Assembly: GCA_021820825.1 (NCBI GenBank)
Contig: JAKADD010000018.1
Span: 1-14,624 of the forward strand
Source: Bacillota bacterium
Lineage (GTDB): Bacteria; Bacillota; Bacilli; Alicyclobacillales; SLC66
Direction of reading: 5' to 3'
DNA length: 14,624 nucleotides
Under the pieces are notes generated by a model that was given only the letters and a program-made list of their open reading frames with translations, did no database searches and was not told the DNA's origin. Below, one piece after another: positions 7,066-13,997 of the stretch. The translations under genes and the position numbers were made by a program. Numbering within the stretch: position 1 is the first letter of the stretch; each line of letters starts with the position of its first letter.

Positions 7066-7896
7066 TTACTCCACCTCGCAACCGATAATGTCGGTCAACG
7101 CTCGCGCTGTGTCCTCCAGAAATCGCTGCTGACCCACACTGGGCGGACCCACTTCCGCGATCAGATAGCCGTCGTAACCAATCGCGGCCAGGGCCGCGCG
7201 CACATCCGACCAGCGCACGTCGCCGCTGAATAGAGGAACGAAGCCATGAATATTGCCGACGGACTCCAGAAAATCCTTGACGTGAACACTGCTGATACGC
7301 GGCCCCAGTGTGGTGATCCAGTCTTCCGGGTAGCCGTTCACCAATACGTTCCCGACATCCAGATACGATCCGATCCAGGGTGAATTGCACCCATCAATAA
7401 AGGCGGCCATCTCTGGCGGAGACAGCAAAAACTTGTTCCACACATTTTCGATCCCGATGTGCACGCCGAGCTCGCTGGCGCGAGACGCAAGACCTGCCAA
7501 CTCCTCCTGGCTGCGCCGATAGCAGTCAGCATAACCACAGTCACGCGTCACAACACCGGGAACGACGAGAATTGTACCCATTTCGAGCGTGGAGGCCAGT
7601 TCCAGCTGCTTCAATACAATCTCCCGAGCGCTCTGGCGCGTCGTCGCGTCCGGCGCTGACAGAGGGAACGCCCACAGGAGATCCGTCGCCAGGCTGGGCA
7701 GTTCCAACTGCAGACTCTGCGCCAGCCTGCCTATGGCGCGGGCTTCGGCTAGAGTGGTCTCCAGATGAAGGCCCGGCGCCCCCACTCTGCCTAGATTCAG
7801 TTCGACGCCGTCAAAACCCGCGTTCGCCGCGGCGTGAAAGATGTCTGCAATCGTCAGCGTGGTCGGAAAACACCACTGATTAAGCCCCTTTTTCAT
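7066..7896 (-). CDS. Sugar phosphate isomerase/epimerase-like TIM-barrel enzyme (first copy)
   Basis: This 276-residue member of the same TIM-barrel superfamily begins MKKGLNQWCFPTTL. The probable metal ligands are Glu150 (GIENVWNKF), Asp180 (YLDVGNV), His205 (VHVKDF) and Glu248 (IAEVG). These are the residues used by tagatose 3-epimerase, hydroxypyruvate isomerase and 3-keto-sugar lyase relatives. The frame is open upstream inside the preceding gene, but the start at 7896 is fixed by GGGAGAACGAGG just before it and by the ATGA overlap with the stop of the first oxidoreductase. That overlap implies translational coupling and suggests the two products act together, for example oxidation to a 3-keto sugar followed by elimination or epimerisation. 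The substrate is unknown. Confidence 0.88.
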   Translation of the reverse strand: MKKGLNQWCFPTTLTIADIFHAAANAGFDGVELNLGRVGAPGLHLETTLAEARAIGRLAQSLQLELPSLATDLLWAFPLSAPDATTRQSAREIVLKQLELASTLEMGTILVVPGVVTRDCGYADCYRRSQEELAGLASRASELGVHIGIENVWNKFLLSPPEMAAFIDGCNSPWIGSYLDVGNVLVNGYPEDWITTLGPRISSVHVKDFLESVGNIHGFVPLFSGDVRWSDVRAALAAIGYDGYLIAEVGPPSVGQQRFLEDTARALTDIIGCEVE

Positions 7897-8975
7897 CCTC
7901 GTTCTCCCTGCACAGAAGCGCCCATCGCGCTTGACCGGACGATGCCATTCAGCATCCGCACCACTTCCTGGCCTTGCCACACGTCGCTGACCGGCGTTTG
8001 CCCAGAATGTACACAGTCCAGAAAGTGATCGATCTCCCTGCCATATAAATTGCCTGGACCAACCTGCAGTTTCGTCGTCGTCAATATACCGTGCGCGCTG
8101 CTGTAAAACTGCAGCGGAGACAGCGAGACACCGCCCTTTGTTCCGAAGATGTCCAGTTTCAGCGCGTCATCTTCCTCCCCATTGAGCGCCCAGGATACTT
8201 CCATGCTCATGGCAAGATCGTTTTCAAAACGCAAAAATGCGCTCGCAAAGTCTTCCGTGGTGTAAACTTCGTTCTCTTCATTGCCCGTCGCCGCCGAGCG
8301 CCACCTGGATACAAAGTCCACATGGTCGTTACCGATCCCTTTGCGCAAAAAACCGCTGATTTCCTTCACCGTCGGCTTGCCCATAAGCCACCACGCCAGA
8401 TCCAGGGCATGCACCCCCAAATCCATGAGCGGCCCGCCGCCCGCCATGGCGACGTCGGAGAACCATCCGCCAGGGGTTCCCCTGCGTCGCAGAATGCGCG
8501 TTTTCGCGTAATAGATTTCACCCAGTTCGCCCGCATCCAGCCACCGTTTCACGGCGTTCACGTCATCCCGGTAGCGGTGCGACACGCCCACCATCAGCAC
8601 GCGCCCCGACCGTTCGACGAGCGCGGCCAGCTGTTTTGCATCGCTATCCGTCACCGTCATCGGCTTCTCCAGCAGCACATGAACACCGTGCTCCAGCGCT
8701 TCCATCGCGAGTGCCGCGTGAGTGCGGTTGGGCGTGCAGATACTCACCGCATCCACCTCGGTCTGGGCCAGCATTTCCGTCAAAGTGCGGTACACCTTTG
8801 GCGCGCTGCGACCATGATCGTACGCAAAGGCAGCGGCCAGCCTGTCAACCCGGTCGACTTCCGGATCGGCAAACGCGACGACTTCGACATCGCTGCGTTT
8901 CGCATAGTTGGGCAGGTGGGCCAGCAGTGCGATTGACCCCACACCAACCACGCCAATTCGAATCGTCTTCATCAT
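7893..8975 (-). CDS. Gfo/Idh/MocA family oxidoreductase (first copy)
   Basis: This 360-residue NAD(P)-dependent dehydrogenase has a regular Rossmann start, IRIGVVGVGSIA with Gly8, Gly11 and Gly13. ICTPNRTHA ends the nucleotide domain region, LLEKPMTV holds the conserved Lys (103-105), and AGGGPLMDLGVHALDLAWW carries the Asp185/His189 pair. AGGGGAGA precedes the tandem ATG codons at 8975 and 8972; either could be used. It is the first enzyme gene after the regulator (42-base gap), and its TGA overlaps the next ATG by four bases. In comparable gene sets the first oxidoreductase oxidises the intact sugar or glycoside at C3; that role is offered here by analogy only. Confidence 0.9.
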   Translation of the reverse strand: MMKTIRIGVVGVGSIALLAHLPNYAKRSDVEVVAFADPEVDRVDRLAAAFAYDHGRSAPKVYRTLTEMLAQTEVDAVSICTPNRTHAALAMEALEHGVHVLLEKPMTVTDSDAKQLAALVERSGRVLMVGVSHRYRDDVNAVKRWLDAGELGEIYYAKTRILRRRGTPGGWFSDVAMAGGGPLMDLGVHALDLAWWLMGKPTVKEISGFLRKGIGNDHVDFVSRWRSAATGNEENEVYTTEDFASAFLRFENDLAMSMEVSWALNGEEDDALKLDIFGTKGGVSLSPLQFYSSAHGILTTTKLQVGPGNLYGREIDHFLDCVHSGQTPVSDVWQGQEVVRMLNGIVRSSAMGASVQGERG

Positions 8976-9017
8976 GATTCTCCCCTTTCAAATCAGTCAA
9001 GACGCGTGCGGGCGCGA

Positions 9018-9818
9018 TCAGAGCAGCTTGTCGACGACAGCCTCCGCCGTTTTTGCCATGGCCAGCAAGGCTCGTGCATGATCCTCCAGCGCGATGGCCG
9101 ATGTCAATGCATCCAGCACATGCATCTGCGCAATCTTGGTGCCAAGAGCACCTCCTTGCAGCGGCGTTTCCCGCGCCGCTGTGAGCAGCACCACATCCAC
9201 AAGGTGGGTGATGGGCGAACGCGCGTGATTCGTGATGCAGACAACGAAGGCGTCATTGGTCCTCGCGATGGACAGGGCGTCGAGCAGGTCTTTGGTGCTG
9301 CCAGACGCCGAAATGCCGATGATCACATCCTCTTTGGCAGCGAGTGAACAGAGCATGGCAATGACATGGCCGTCAGACTCGCTGTGCGCCGGAATGCCCA
9401 CGCGCATCAGCCGATACTGCAAATCGTGTGCGGTGATGCCCGAGGAACCGAGGCCGAACAGATAGACACGACGCGCCCGCAAAACGGCTTGCGCAACCTT
9501 TCTGACACTCGCGCTGTCCAGGAGCCGCGCCGTATCGTGCAGCGTCTGTACGTTATAGGATACGATCTTCTCCAGCGCCGTTTGGATCGAGTCCGAAGAT
9601 TCGATGGACCCGCCTGCCGGATCGCCGGGATCTGCCAGGTGCTGCGCGACCGCCAGTTTGAATTCCTGGAACCCGCGAAAGCCAACCTTGCGACAGAACC
9701 GGATGACGGTCGTCTCCCCCACGCCAGCCCGTTCGGCCACATCCGTCACAGTCGCGAACATAAAAAATTCAGGGTCCCGCAATACCACATCTGCGAGTTT
9801 CTGTTCAGTCTTTGTCAT
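9018..9818 (-). CDS. RpiR/MurR-family transcriptional regulator (HTH + SIS domain)
   Basis: The protein has 266 residues. A winged helix-turn-helix domain (TVTDVAERAGVGETTVIRF, about residues 23-41, then CRKVGFRGFQEFK) is joined to a SIS phosphosugar-binding domain beginning RRVYLFGLGSSG (116-127) with ISASGST (169-175). Such proteins bind operator DNA and respond to sugar phosphates. It heads the minus-strand carbohydrate operon and most likely controls it. The family normally has some 10-15 more N-terminal residues before TKTEQKLAD. Here a TGA directly precedes the ATG, which has no ribosome site of its own. The good ribosome site upstream serves an overlapping short frame instead (9805-9837). 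The N-terminus may therefore be damaged, or start by reinitiation. Confidence 0.88.
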   Translation of the reverse strand: MTKTEQKLADVVLRDPEFFMFATVTDVAERAGVGETTVIRFCRKVGFRGFQEFKLAVAQHLADPGDPAGGSIESSDSIQTALEKIVSYNVQTLHDTARLLDSASVRKVAQAVLRARRVYLFGLGSSGITAHDLQYRLMRVGIPAHSESDGHVIAMLCSLAAKEDVIIGISASGSTKDLLDALSIARTNDAFVVCITNHARSPITHLVDVVLLTAARETPLQGGALGTKIAQMHVLDALTSAIALEDHARALLAMAKTAEAVVDKLL

Positions 9819-9837
9819 TCAATCTTCGTGTGTTCAT
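9805..9837 (-). CDS. Ten-codon leader frame overlapping the regulator start
   Basis: AAGGAGG (9843-9849) stands 5 bases before an ATG that opens MNTRRLNDKD and then stops at TGA, out of frame with the RpiR gene and overlapping its ATG by 14 bases. The ribosome site is the best one near the regulator. Either this is a leader peptide that couples translation to the regulator, or it is the true regulator N-terminus separated from the body by a frameshift or small deletion. Confidence 0.4.
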   Translation of the reverse strand: MNTRRLNDKD

Positions 9838-9857
9838 GGTTGCCTCCTTGCTTCGTT

Positions 9858-10010
9858 TCAGACGTTCGCCACAGAAGGCGGGTCATATGCATTATGCACC
9901 GAATAAACCAGCGCAGCGAGCGCTTTCACCCACTCCCTCACAAGCGCGGCCGCCGCTGGCTCCCCCTCGGCAAACGCAGTGAGCACAGCGCGCCCATCTT
10001 CTCCATCCAT
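9858..10010 (-). pseudogene. ROK-family sugar kinase fragment
   Basis: Fifty residues on the minus strand read MDGEDGRAVLTAFAEGEPAA and end ALAALVYSVHNAYDPPSVANV. The pattern (AFAEGEP, then a helix ending in a hydrophobic stretch and N-x-YDP) matches the region of ROK glucokinase/N-acetylmannosamine kinase proteins just before the IVIGGG strand. The nucleotide-binding N-terminus, the zinc site and the final GGG region are all missing. The right end abuts the MFS fragment near 9995, and the left end stops 20 bases before the leader frame of the RpiR gene. The assignment of so short a piece is moderate. A kinase fits the context of a sugar operon, where it would have phosphorylated the freed hexose. 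Confidence 0.5.
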
Positions 10011-10482
10011 GGCTCATTGTCCTGTTCGCGACCTTGATGGGGATTGGAACAGCCCTGTTTAGTCCTGCGCGTCAAAGCGTTATGACGCGCACAGTTGAGA
10101 GCTCAGAACTTTCTTCCGCAAATTCTTTTGCATTATCACCGCGATCGGTGTCTGGGGGATGGGGTTATCCATACTGCTGGCGGCGTTATCCACCGACTTT
10201 ACGACGGTTCTGATAGCATTCTGGCTGTTTGGCTGGTTTAATATGTGGGTAATGATTTCGATATTCACCATAGTTTCACAGGAAACCCCGGCCAACATGC
10301 AGGGTCGCGTATTCAGCATCCTACTGACCACTCTGGGCGCGGCGCTTCCGATCTCTCAAGTCATGAGCGGGGTGTTGGGGCGCTATCTTACGATCGCTCA
10401 AATCTATACGGTTGTGAGTGTGCTATTCCTCGCGTTGGCTGCATTCGTATCATCGCTTCGCTCTGTCCGTGAGATACGATGA
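9995..10482 (+). pseudogene. MFS transporter remnant in two frames
   Basis: Two pieces of a major facilitator transporter are visible on the plus strand. Piece one (about 9998-10130) reads HPWLIVLFATLMGIGTALFS then PARQSVMTRTV and SSELSSANS. This is the TM3/TM4 region, with the FSPARQ motif common in macrolide-efflux-like MFS proteins. Piece two, in another frame (about 10120-10482), reads ITAIGVWGMGLSILLAALS, FWLFGWFNMWVMISIF, QETPANMQGRVFSI and later helices to the end. This corresponds to roughly TM8 to TM12, including the loop motif ANMQGRVFS. The N-terminal two helices and the middle helices are missing, and the pieces are out of frame, so no transporter can be made. It borders a minus-strand kinase fragment on the left, and the base composition drops just to its right. 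Confidence 0.8.
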
Positions 10483-10544
10483 CACTCAACAATATCATGT
10501 GAGATTGCCAAATAAGTATCCGGTCAATCCTAGAGTTTTCGGAT

Positions 10545-10773
10545 TTAGACTCCAGATAATGAGTGTATGTTCAACAACGCGCGTCGCTGCTGCGCAGACA
10601 TAGAATGCAATTCACTGAGTAAAGACTCAACATCCTCTGCATTTCCATCAAACTGAATGGCATAAAGGCGATTGAATTCAAGAACTATCTGGGTCGATGA
10701 AACTTTTTTGATTTTGGCTTTCGAGGACTTCCGAACAGGGTATCCGCGTAAATAGAGTCCGTTTGTTTAGCAT
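10545..10773 (-). pseudogene. Small frameshifted gene, unknown
   Basis: AAAGGGG (10781-10787) precedes an ATG at 10773 that opens MLNKRTLFTRIP and stops after 31 codons. A second frame entered one base away is open from about 10761 to the TAA at 10545. It has a more protein-like composition: GLYLRGYPVRKSSKAKIK, then VLEFNRLYAIQFDGNAED and LLSELHSMSAQQRRALLNIH. A single-base slip close to the start would unite the good ribosome site with this longer frame to give a protein of about 75 residues. I do not recognise the family. It is either a decayed small gene or a sequencing error. Confidence 0.35.
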
Positions 10774-10862
10774 ACCCGTTCCCCTTTTGATTAATTGACT
10801 TGCAAATTCCAATGACGAGGAGAATTTATACATACGTATAATGGATCGTGAATCTGCGAATT

Positions 10863-11342
10863 CTAGTCTACCAGTTTTTTACTCAGCAAGGATTTGGAAC
10901 AAGAGAGGTGATGCGGCGGTTGTGCAGGAGGTGCGACAGACGAGGCGTAATACATCACTATATTGGCGAAATTCCTAATAACCTGGTAGATTATATAAAT
11001 TCCCGAGAAAAGATAATCCAAAAAAGCGACAAGAGAGATAGCGAATGCCGCCCCGTTATTCGAAAATTTGTATTTTACCACGAGAGCCGCTAGCATTAAA
11101 AGAGTAGCCACGCAAAAATTTACTACGAAAATTTTTGATTGCCGTTTACCCCCGATAATCTTCAAAGCCGCCAATTGAATTTCGTCTCCTTGTTTCACAA
11201 TGATCTCATCTCCGTGTACTAGTTTTTGCTGATCTACAGATTGACTTTCCACAGTTACTCGACTCTCGTCATCGGATGCTAAGTTCACTGAGTAGTAAAA
11301 AGTAACTCGCTCAGATGTCCATGGAATACTGCTATCCTCCAA
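10863..11342 (-). CDS. Two-helix membrane protein, paralogue of the 13657-13905 gene
   Basis: The family is unrecognised. The frame encodes up to 159 residues. An N-terminal soluble part (about 55 residues, acidic, VHGDEIIVKQGDEIQLAALK) is followed by IIGGKRQSKI, a first helix (FVVNFCVATLLMLAALVV), a second helix (AAFAISLVAFLDYLFSGIYI) and a tail. The IIGGKRQSKI block and the AFLDYLFSGIYIIY block recur as LGGEKSAKI and ASLGYFLSMIYLIY in the gene at 13657-13905, so the two are paralogues. The TTG at 11342 overlaps the end of the regulator gene by 11 bases. The nearest ribosome site, GGAGG, is inside that overlap, so the true start could be a rare codon slightly later or depend on coupling. Co-transcription with the XRE regulator is likely. 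Confidence 0.6.
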   Translation of the reverse strand: MEDSSIPWTSERVTFYYSVNLASDDESRVTVESQSVDQQKLVHGDEIIVKQGDEIQLAALKIIGGKRQSKIFVVNFCVATLLMLAALVVKYKFSNNGAAFAISLVAFLDYLFSGIYIIYQVIRNFANIVMYYASSVAPPAQPPHHLSCSKSLLSKKLVD

Positions 11343-12174
11343 TTAATGTTTTTAGTTTATCAGCGGTGTCTGTATTAACAACTGGGGTAAACACAGAGAG
11401 TGTCCAACCGGGTCGTTCGGCTAACAGAAAATTGTTAAAATCAAAAGTCAACTGTTCCAGTTTTGGATGGACAATTTCCTTCTTTCCTGTGGGTATACCG
11501 GAGACTTCATGGTCTTTCCACCATTCCTTAAATTCGTTGCTGCATTGTTTCAATTCTTCAACCATTTCGTGATACCACGGGTCATCAATGTATTTTGCGA
11601 AATAAATTCTAAATTGGCCCAGCAATCTCTTCGCCATAGGTTCCCAATCGACGAATAGATGGCGGTAGTCCGGATCGGTAAACGTACGCCATATTAAGTT
11701 CCGTTGGAGACGGTCCATCTCATTATAATTACCGAAAACTTCGCATGCCATCGGATTCCAAGCTACAATACTCCATCCCCCGTCGATAATGTAAGCAGGA
11801 CAAATTCTTAAATCGTCAAGCATATATTGTAACGATGAAGAGATCTGTTCTTCCATTTCTGCATTAGACGTAAGTTCACCGATTAACCACTCATTTGCCA
11901 ATGAAAATAGGTAACTGCGTTCATCACTATCAAGCTGCAAAGTACGAGCTATGCTTTCCAACACCTGTTCAGACACACGAATTGGGCGTCCTTGTTCCAT
12001 GTACGTATACCATGCTAAAGAAACGCCGGACAAAGCGGCAACCTCCTCCCTACGTAAACCTTGCGTACGTCGTTTTGTGGATCGCGGTGACAATCCTGCG
12101 GCCTCTGGATTTAACCGTGATCGATGTGTCTTTAGAAAATCCGCAAGTTCCTTGTGTCTCCGAGAGCGATTCAA
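11332..12174 (-). CDS. XRE-family regulator with MmyB-type ligand-binding domain
   Basis: This 280-residue regulator has an N-terminal helix-turn-helix (TQGLRREEVAALSGVS, about 37-52, then WYTYMEQGRPIRVSEQVL) and a C-terminal domain of about 170 residues (ICPAYIIDGGWSIVAWN, LIWRTFTDPDYRHLF). This is the MmyB-like, PAS-related ligand domain that usually binds fatty-acid-like or other small hydrophobic ligands. Such regulators commonly stand divergent to a dehydrogenase, as here. The frame extends to 12192, but AAAGGCGG lies 7-8 bases before the TTG at 12174 (MNRSRRHKELADFL), which is the preferred start. A likely promoter lies at 12230-12259. It probably represses the divergent reductase gene and itself; that is family knowledge plus inference. 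Confidence 0.88.
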   Translation of the reverse strand: MNRSRRHKELADFLKTHRSRLNPEAAGLSPRSTKRRTQGLRREEVAALSGVSLAWYTYMEQGRPIRVSEQVLESIARTLQLDSDERSYLFSLANEWLIGELTSNAEMEEQISSSLQYMLDDLRICPAYIIDGGWSIVAWNPMACEVFGNYNEMDRLQRNLIWRTFTDPDYRHLFVDWEPMAKRLLGQFRIYFAKYIDDPWYHEMVEELKQCSNEFKEWWKDHEVSGIPTGKKEIVHPKLEQLTFDFNNFLLAERPGWTLSVFTPVVNTDTADKLKTLIGG

Positions 12175-12229
12175 GGGCGTTCCGCCTTTCAAACATCATG
12201 GTAGTGACAATACCACTGTTCTGTGTCTT

Positions 12230-12259
12230 GTTATAAACTCTCTCCTTCTAACGAAACAA
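12230..12259 (-). promoter_or_regulatory. Likely promoter of the XRE regulator operon
   Basis: On the minus strand TTGTTT (12254-12259) and TATAAC (12230-12235) are spaced by 18 bases. They are located about 55 bases before the regulator start in the divergent intergenic region. AGTG-N7-CACT between the promoter and the gene (12203-12217) could be a binding site. Confidence 0.4.
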
Positions 12260-12271
12260 AAAACCGTCTAC

Positions 12272-12277
12272 TATAAT
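12272..12277 (+). promoter_or_regulatory. Likely -10 box of the MDR reductase gene
   Basis: TATAAT lies 31 bases before the reductase start. The region 17 bases upstream (TAACGA) is a poor -35, so expression may need an activator. The regulator's own promoter overlaps this region on the other strand, which would allow joint control. Confidence 0.4.
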
Positions 12278-12307
12278 CCTATCACTAATTCGAAGGAGGA
12301 AATGAAC

Positions 12308-13369
12308 ATGAGAGCAGCCATTTTGCATAAAGCAGGGTCGCCTCTGGAGGTAAAAGAAGTTCCGGCGCCCCAATTGCATGCTTCGAGCGTACGGGTTCGT
12401 GTTCTAGCAACTCATATTCTACCATTCACTGGACTCGTGGTAGGAGGACAATTTCCTTTTCCTCTTCCGACCCCCTATACCCCGGGGTTATGCGCCATCG
12501 GAGTGATAGAAGATGTAGCGGACGATGTACACAGCCTGCGGATCGGACAGAAAGTATTCTGTAGTCCGCTCATCTCTTCAAGAAACAACTCTCAGGCCCC
12601 GGAGCGCATACTAAAGGGTTGGTTTGGGCTGACGATGAACAGCGAACACTTGCTTGAGCAATGGAAAGATGGAACTTTTGCGGAAGTTGTCGCCTACCCG
12701 ATTGAATGTATCACGCCTGTCGACGCAATCGAGGATTATGACAATGCGCAACTCGCTGGCATGTATTACCTCAGTATTGCCTACGGTGCTCTTCTTCGTG
12801 GAGAGTTAATCCCTGGACAATCTGTTCTCATTAACGGAGCCACTGGTAATTTGGGATCTGCATCCACACTTGTGGCTCTGGCCATGGGAGCATCCAAAAT
12901 ATTGGCCGTCGGGCGAAACCGAGACGTACTTCACTCTTTGGCGGCTTTGGACCCCAAACGTATTACAGCTGTTTCACTTCCCGAGCGAGTGGATGATTAT
13001 GGGGCACTGTTTTCTTCAGAAATAAGCGGGGTAGATTTGATGATTGACGCAGTCGGAACCATGGACAATTCTGCCCTTGTTGAGGCTGGATTGTCTGTTC
13101 TCCGCCAAAATGGAACGGCGGTTTTTCTCGGCGGCGTTACAACGAATGTTCCATTATCTTATTTGATGACACTTGTGAAAGAACTCAATATCAAAGGTTC
13201 TTTCATGTATCCAAAATCTGCACCATCGGACATTGTCAAAATGATTGAAGCAGGCTTATTGAATCTAAAGGTGTTTGAACCCAAGGTTTATTCCTTGAAT
13301 AAAATTAACGACGCCATCGCTGAAGCTTCTCAGTCTCGCGGGTTGGAATACGTTATCCTACAACCGTAA
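12308..13369 (+). CDS. Zinc-independent MDR-family alcohol dehydrogenase / quinone oxidoreductase-like protein
   Basis: This 353-residue medium-chain reductase starts MRAAILHKAGSPLEVKEV. The substrate domain is GroES-like. The nucleotide-binding domain has SVLINGATGNLGSAS (172-186) and later MIDAVG. The zinc-ligand pattern of true alcohol dehydrogenases (GHE and the four-Cys loop) is absent: the equivalent of the GHE site reads TPGLCAIG. It is therefore more likely an NAD(P)H-dependent quinone or enone reductase type. GGAGG lies 8 bases before the ATG at 12308 and only 2 bases before the ATG at 12302, so 12308 is chosen; the frame is open far upstream but only through regulator DNA. Divergence from an XRE/MmyB regulator suggests induction by a small reactive or hydrophobic compound. 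Confidence 0.88.
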   Translation: MRAAILHKAGSPLEVKEVPAPQLHASSVRVRVLATHILPFTGLVVGGQFPFPLPTPYTPGLCAIGVIEDVADDVHSLRIGQKVFCSPLISSRNNSQAPERILKGWFGLTMNSEHLLEQWKDGTFAEVVAYPIECITPVDAIEDYDNAQLAGMYYLSIAYGALLRGELIPGQSVLINGATGNLGSASTLVALAMGASKILAVGRNRDVLHSLAALDPKRITAVSLPERVDDYGALFSSEISGVDLMIDAVGTMDNSALVEAGLSVLRQNGTAVFLGGVTTNVPLSYLMTLVKELNIKGSFMYPKSAPSDIVKMIEAGLLNLKVFEPKVYSLNKINDAIAEASQSRGLEYVILQP

Positions 13370-13383
13370 AAGCCGCTGTAGAA

Positions 13384-13478
13384 CATGTTATGAAGGTGCA
13401 GAGAGCGGCGGTGCCTTAGGAGAAGCAGTTGGCGGGTTTATTGGTTTGGGAGTTAGCATTTCCCAAGCTGTAGCATAA
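13384..13478 (+). pseudogene. Glycine-rich (glycine-zipper) peptide remnant
   Basis: Directly after the reductase, a frame without a start codon ends in ESGGALGEAVGGFIGL then GVSISQAVA and a TAA. The spacing of Gly and Ala residues is that of a glycine-zipper membrane helix, as found at the C-termini of class II bacteriocins and some membrane-active peptides. The preceding residues (RTCYEGA) are in the same frame, but nothing upstream supplies an ATG, GTG or TTG. It may be the C-terminal end of a lost small gene. Weak. Confidence 0.3.
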
Positions 13479-13485
13479 GTTGGTC

Positions 13486-13521
13486 AGTGGATACTCAGCA
13501 GACTTGGTCTGAGTATCCACT
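13486..13521. terminator. Perfect 13-bp inverted repeat between convergent genes
   Basis: AGTGGATACTCAG (13486-13498) and CTGAGTATCCACT (13509-13521) are perfectly complementary around a 10-base loop. An alternative inner hairpin, CAGAC/GTCTG, can form across the loop. It lies between the plus-strand reductase and the minus-strand membrane gene, the usual place for a bidirectional terminator. No T-run follows on either strand, so the role is not proven. Confidence 0.5.
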
Positions 13522-13550
13522 ATATCTATCTTGAACGACTTTTAGTTTGA

Positions 13551-13679
13551 ATTAGTGTAGAAAATGATCTCTTTTCACGATTGAAGCAGCCTCCTGAATC
13601 GATTATTCCATATGACTCAGCGCCTGTCCAATCAATTCTCGATGCGCAAGAGGTGTCTACTTTGTTTTATTCTTTCTGA
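13551..13679 (+). other. Short open frame, possible gene remnant
   Basis: A 42-codon open frame reads ENDLFSRLKQPPESIIPYDS then APVQSILDAQEV and ends at TGA 13677-13679, overlapping the 3' end of the minus-strand membrane gene. The residue mix looks like protein, but there is no ATG and no ribosome site; only an internal TTG at 13581 could serve as start. No family is recognised. Confidence 0.2.
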
Positions 13680-13905
13680 TCAACAATAATATGCATCTGT
13701 AGATTAGATATATCATTGACAGAAAATACCCTAGAGACGCAATAAAATAAATAATTATTGATATATTTCCATTCACCAACCGTATAGAATTTGCAATAAA
13801 AGACAGAAATATAGCTGTAAAAATCCCGATTGAATAAATTTTCGCGCTTTTTTCCCCGCCCAAAAACCGCAATGTAAGATCGTATATTTTGCTTTCGTTT
13901 TTCAT
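13657..13905 (-). CDS. Small two-helix membrane protein, paralogue of the 10863-11342 gene
   Basis: This 82-residue protein starts MKNESKIYDLTLRFLGGEKS. The frame is open to 13995, but ATG 13905 with AAGGGG 10 bases upstream is the better start and gives a compact protein. After the LGGEKSAKI block come helix one (YSIGIFTAIFLSFIAN) and helix two (SIIIYFIASLGYFLSMIYLI), and a basic tail RKNKTK. The cytoplasmic LGG-x-x-x-x-KI block and the second helix match the longer protein at 10863-11342, which has an additional N-terminal soluble part. The paralogues bracket the regulator and reductase genes. Family and function are unknown. Small size and two helices with a basic tail are compatible with an immunity-like, toxin-like or regulatory membrane peptide, but none of these is shown. 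Confidence 0.6.
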   Translation of the reverse strand: MKNESKIYDLTLRFLGGEKSAKIYSIGIFTAIFLSFIANSIRLVNGNISIIIYFIASLGYFLSMIYLIYRCILLLIRKNKTK

Positions 13906-13997
13906 ACTAATACATCCCCTTAGACAAGAATACCGTGAGTGTTTATAAGCTTCAGATTCCTCATCTTGTCGATACCTTAGCAATTGAATACACAATC

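Noticed and set aside
11951..12307. N-terminal extension of the MDR reductase
   Set aside because: The open frame runs through the antisense strand of the regulator and the promoter region. GGAGG and ATG at 12308 give a normal length protein.
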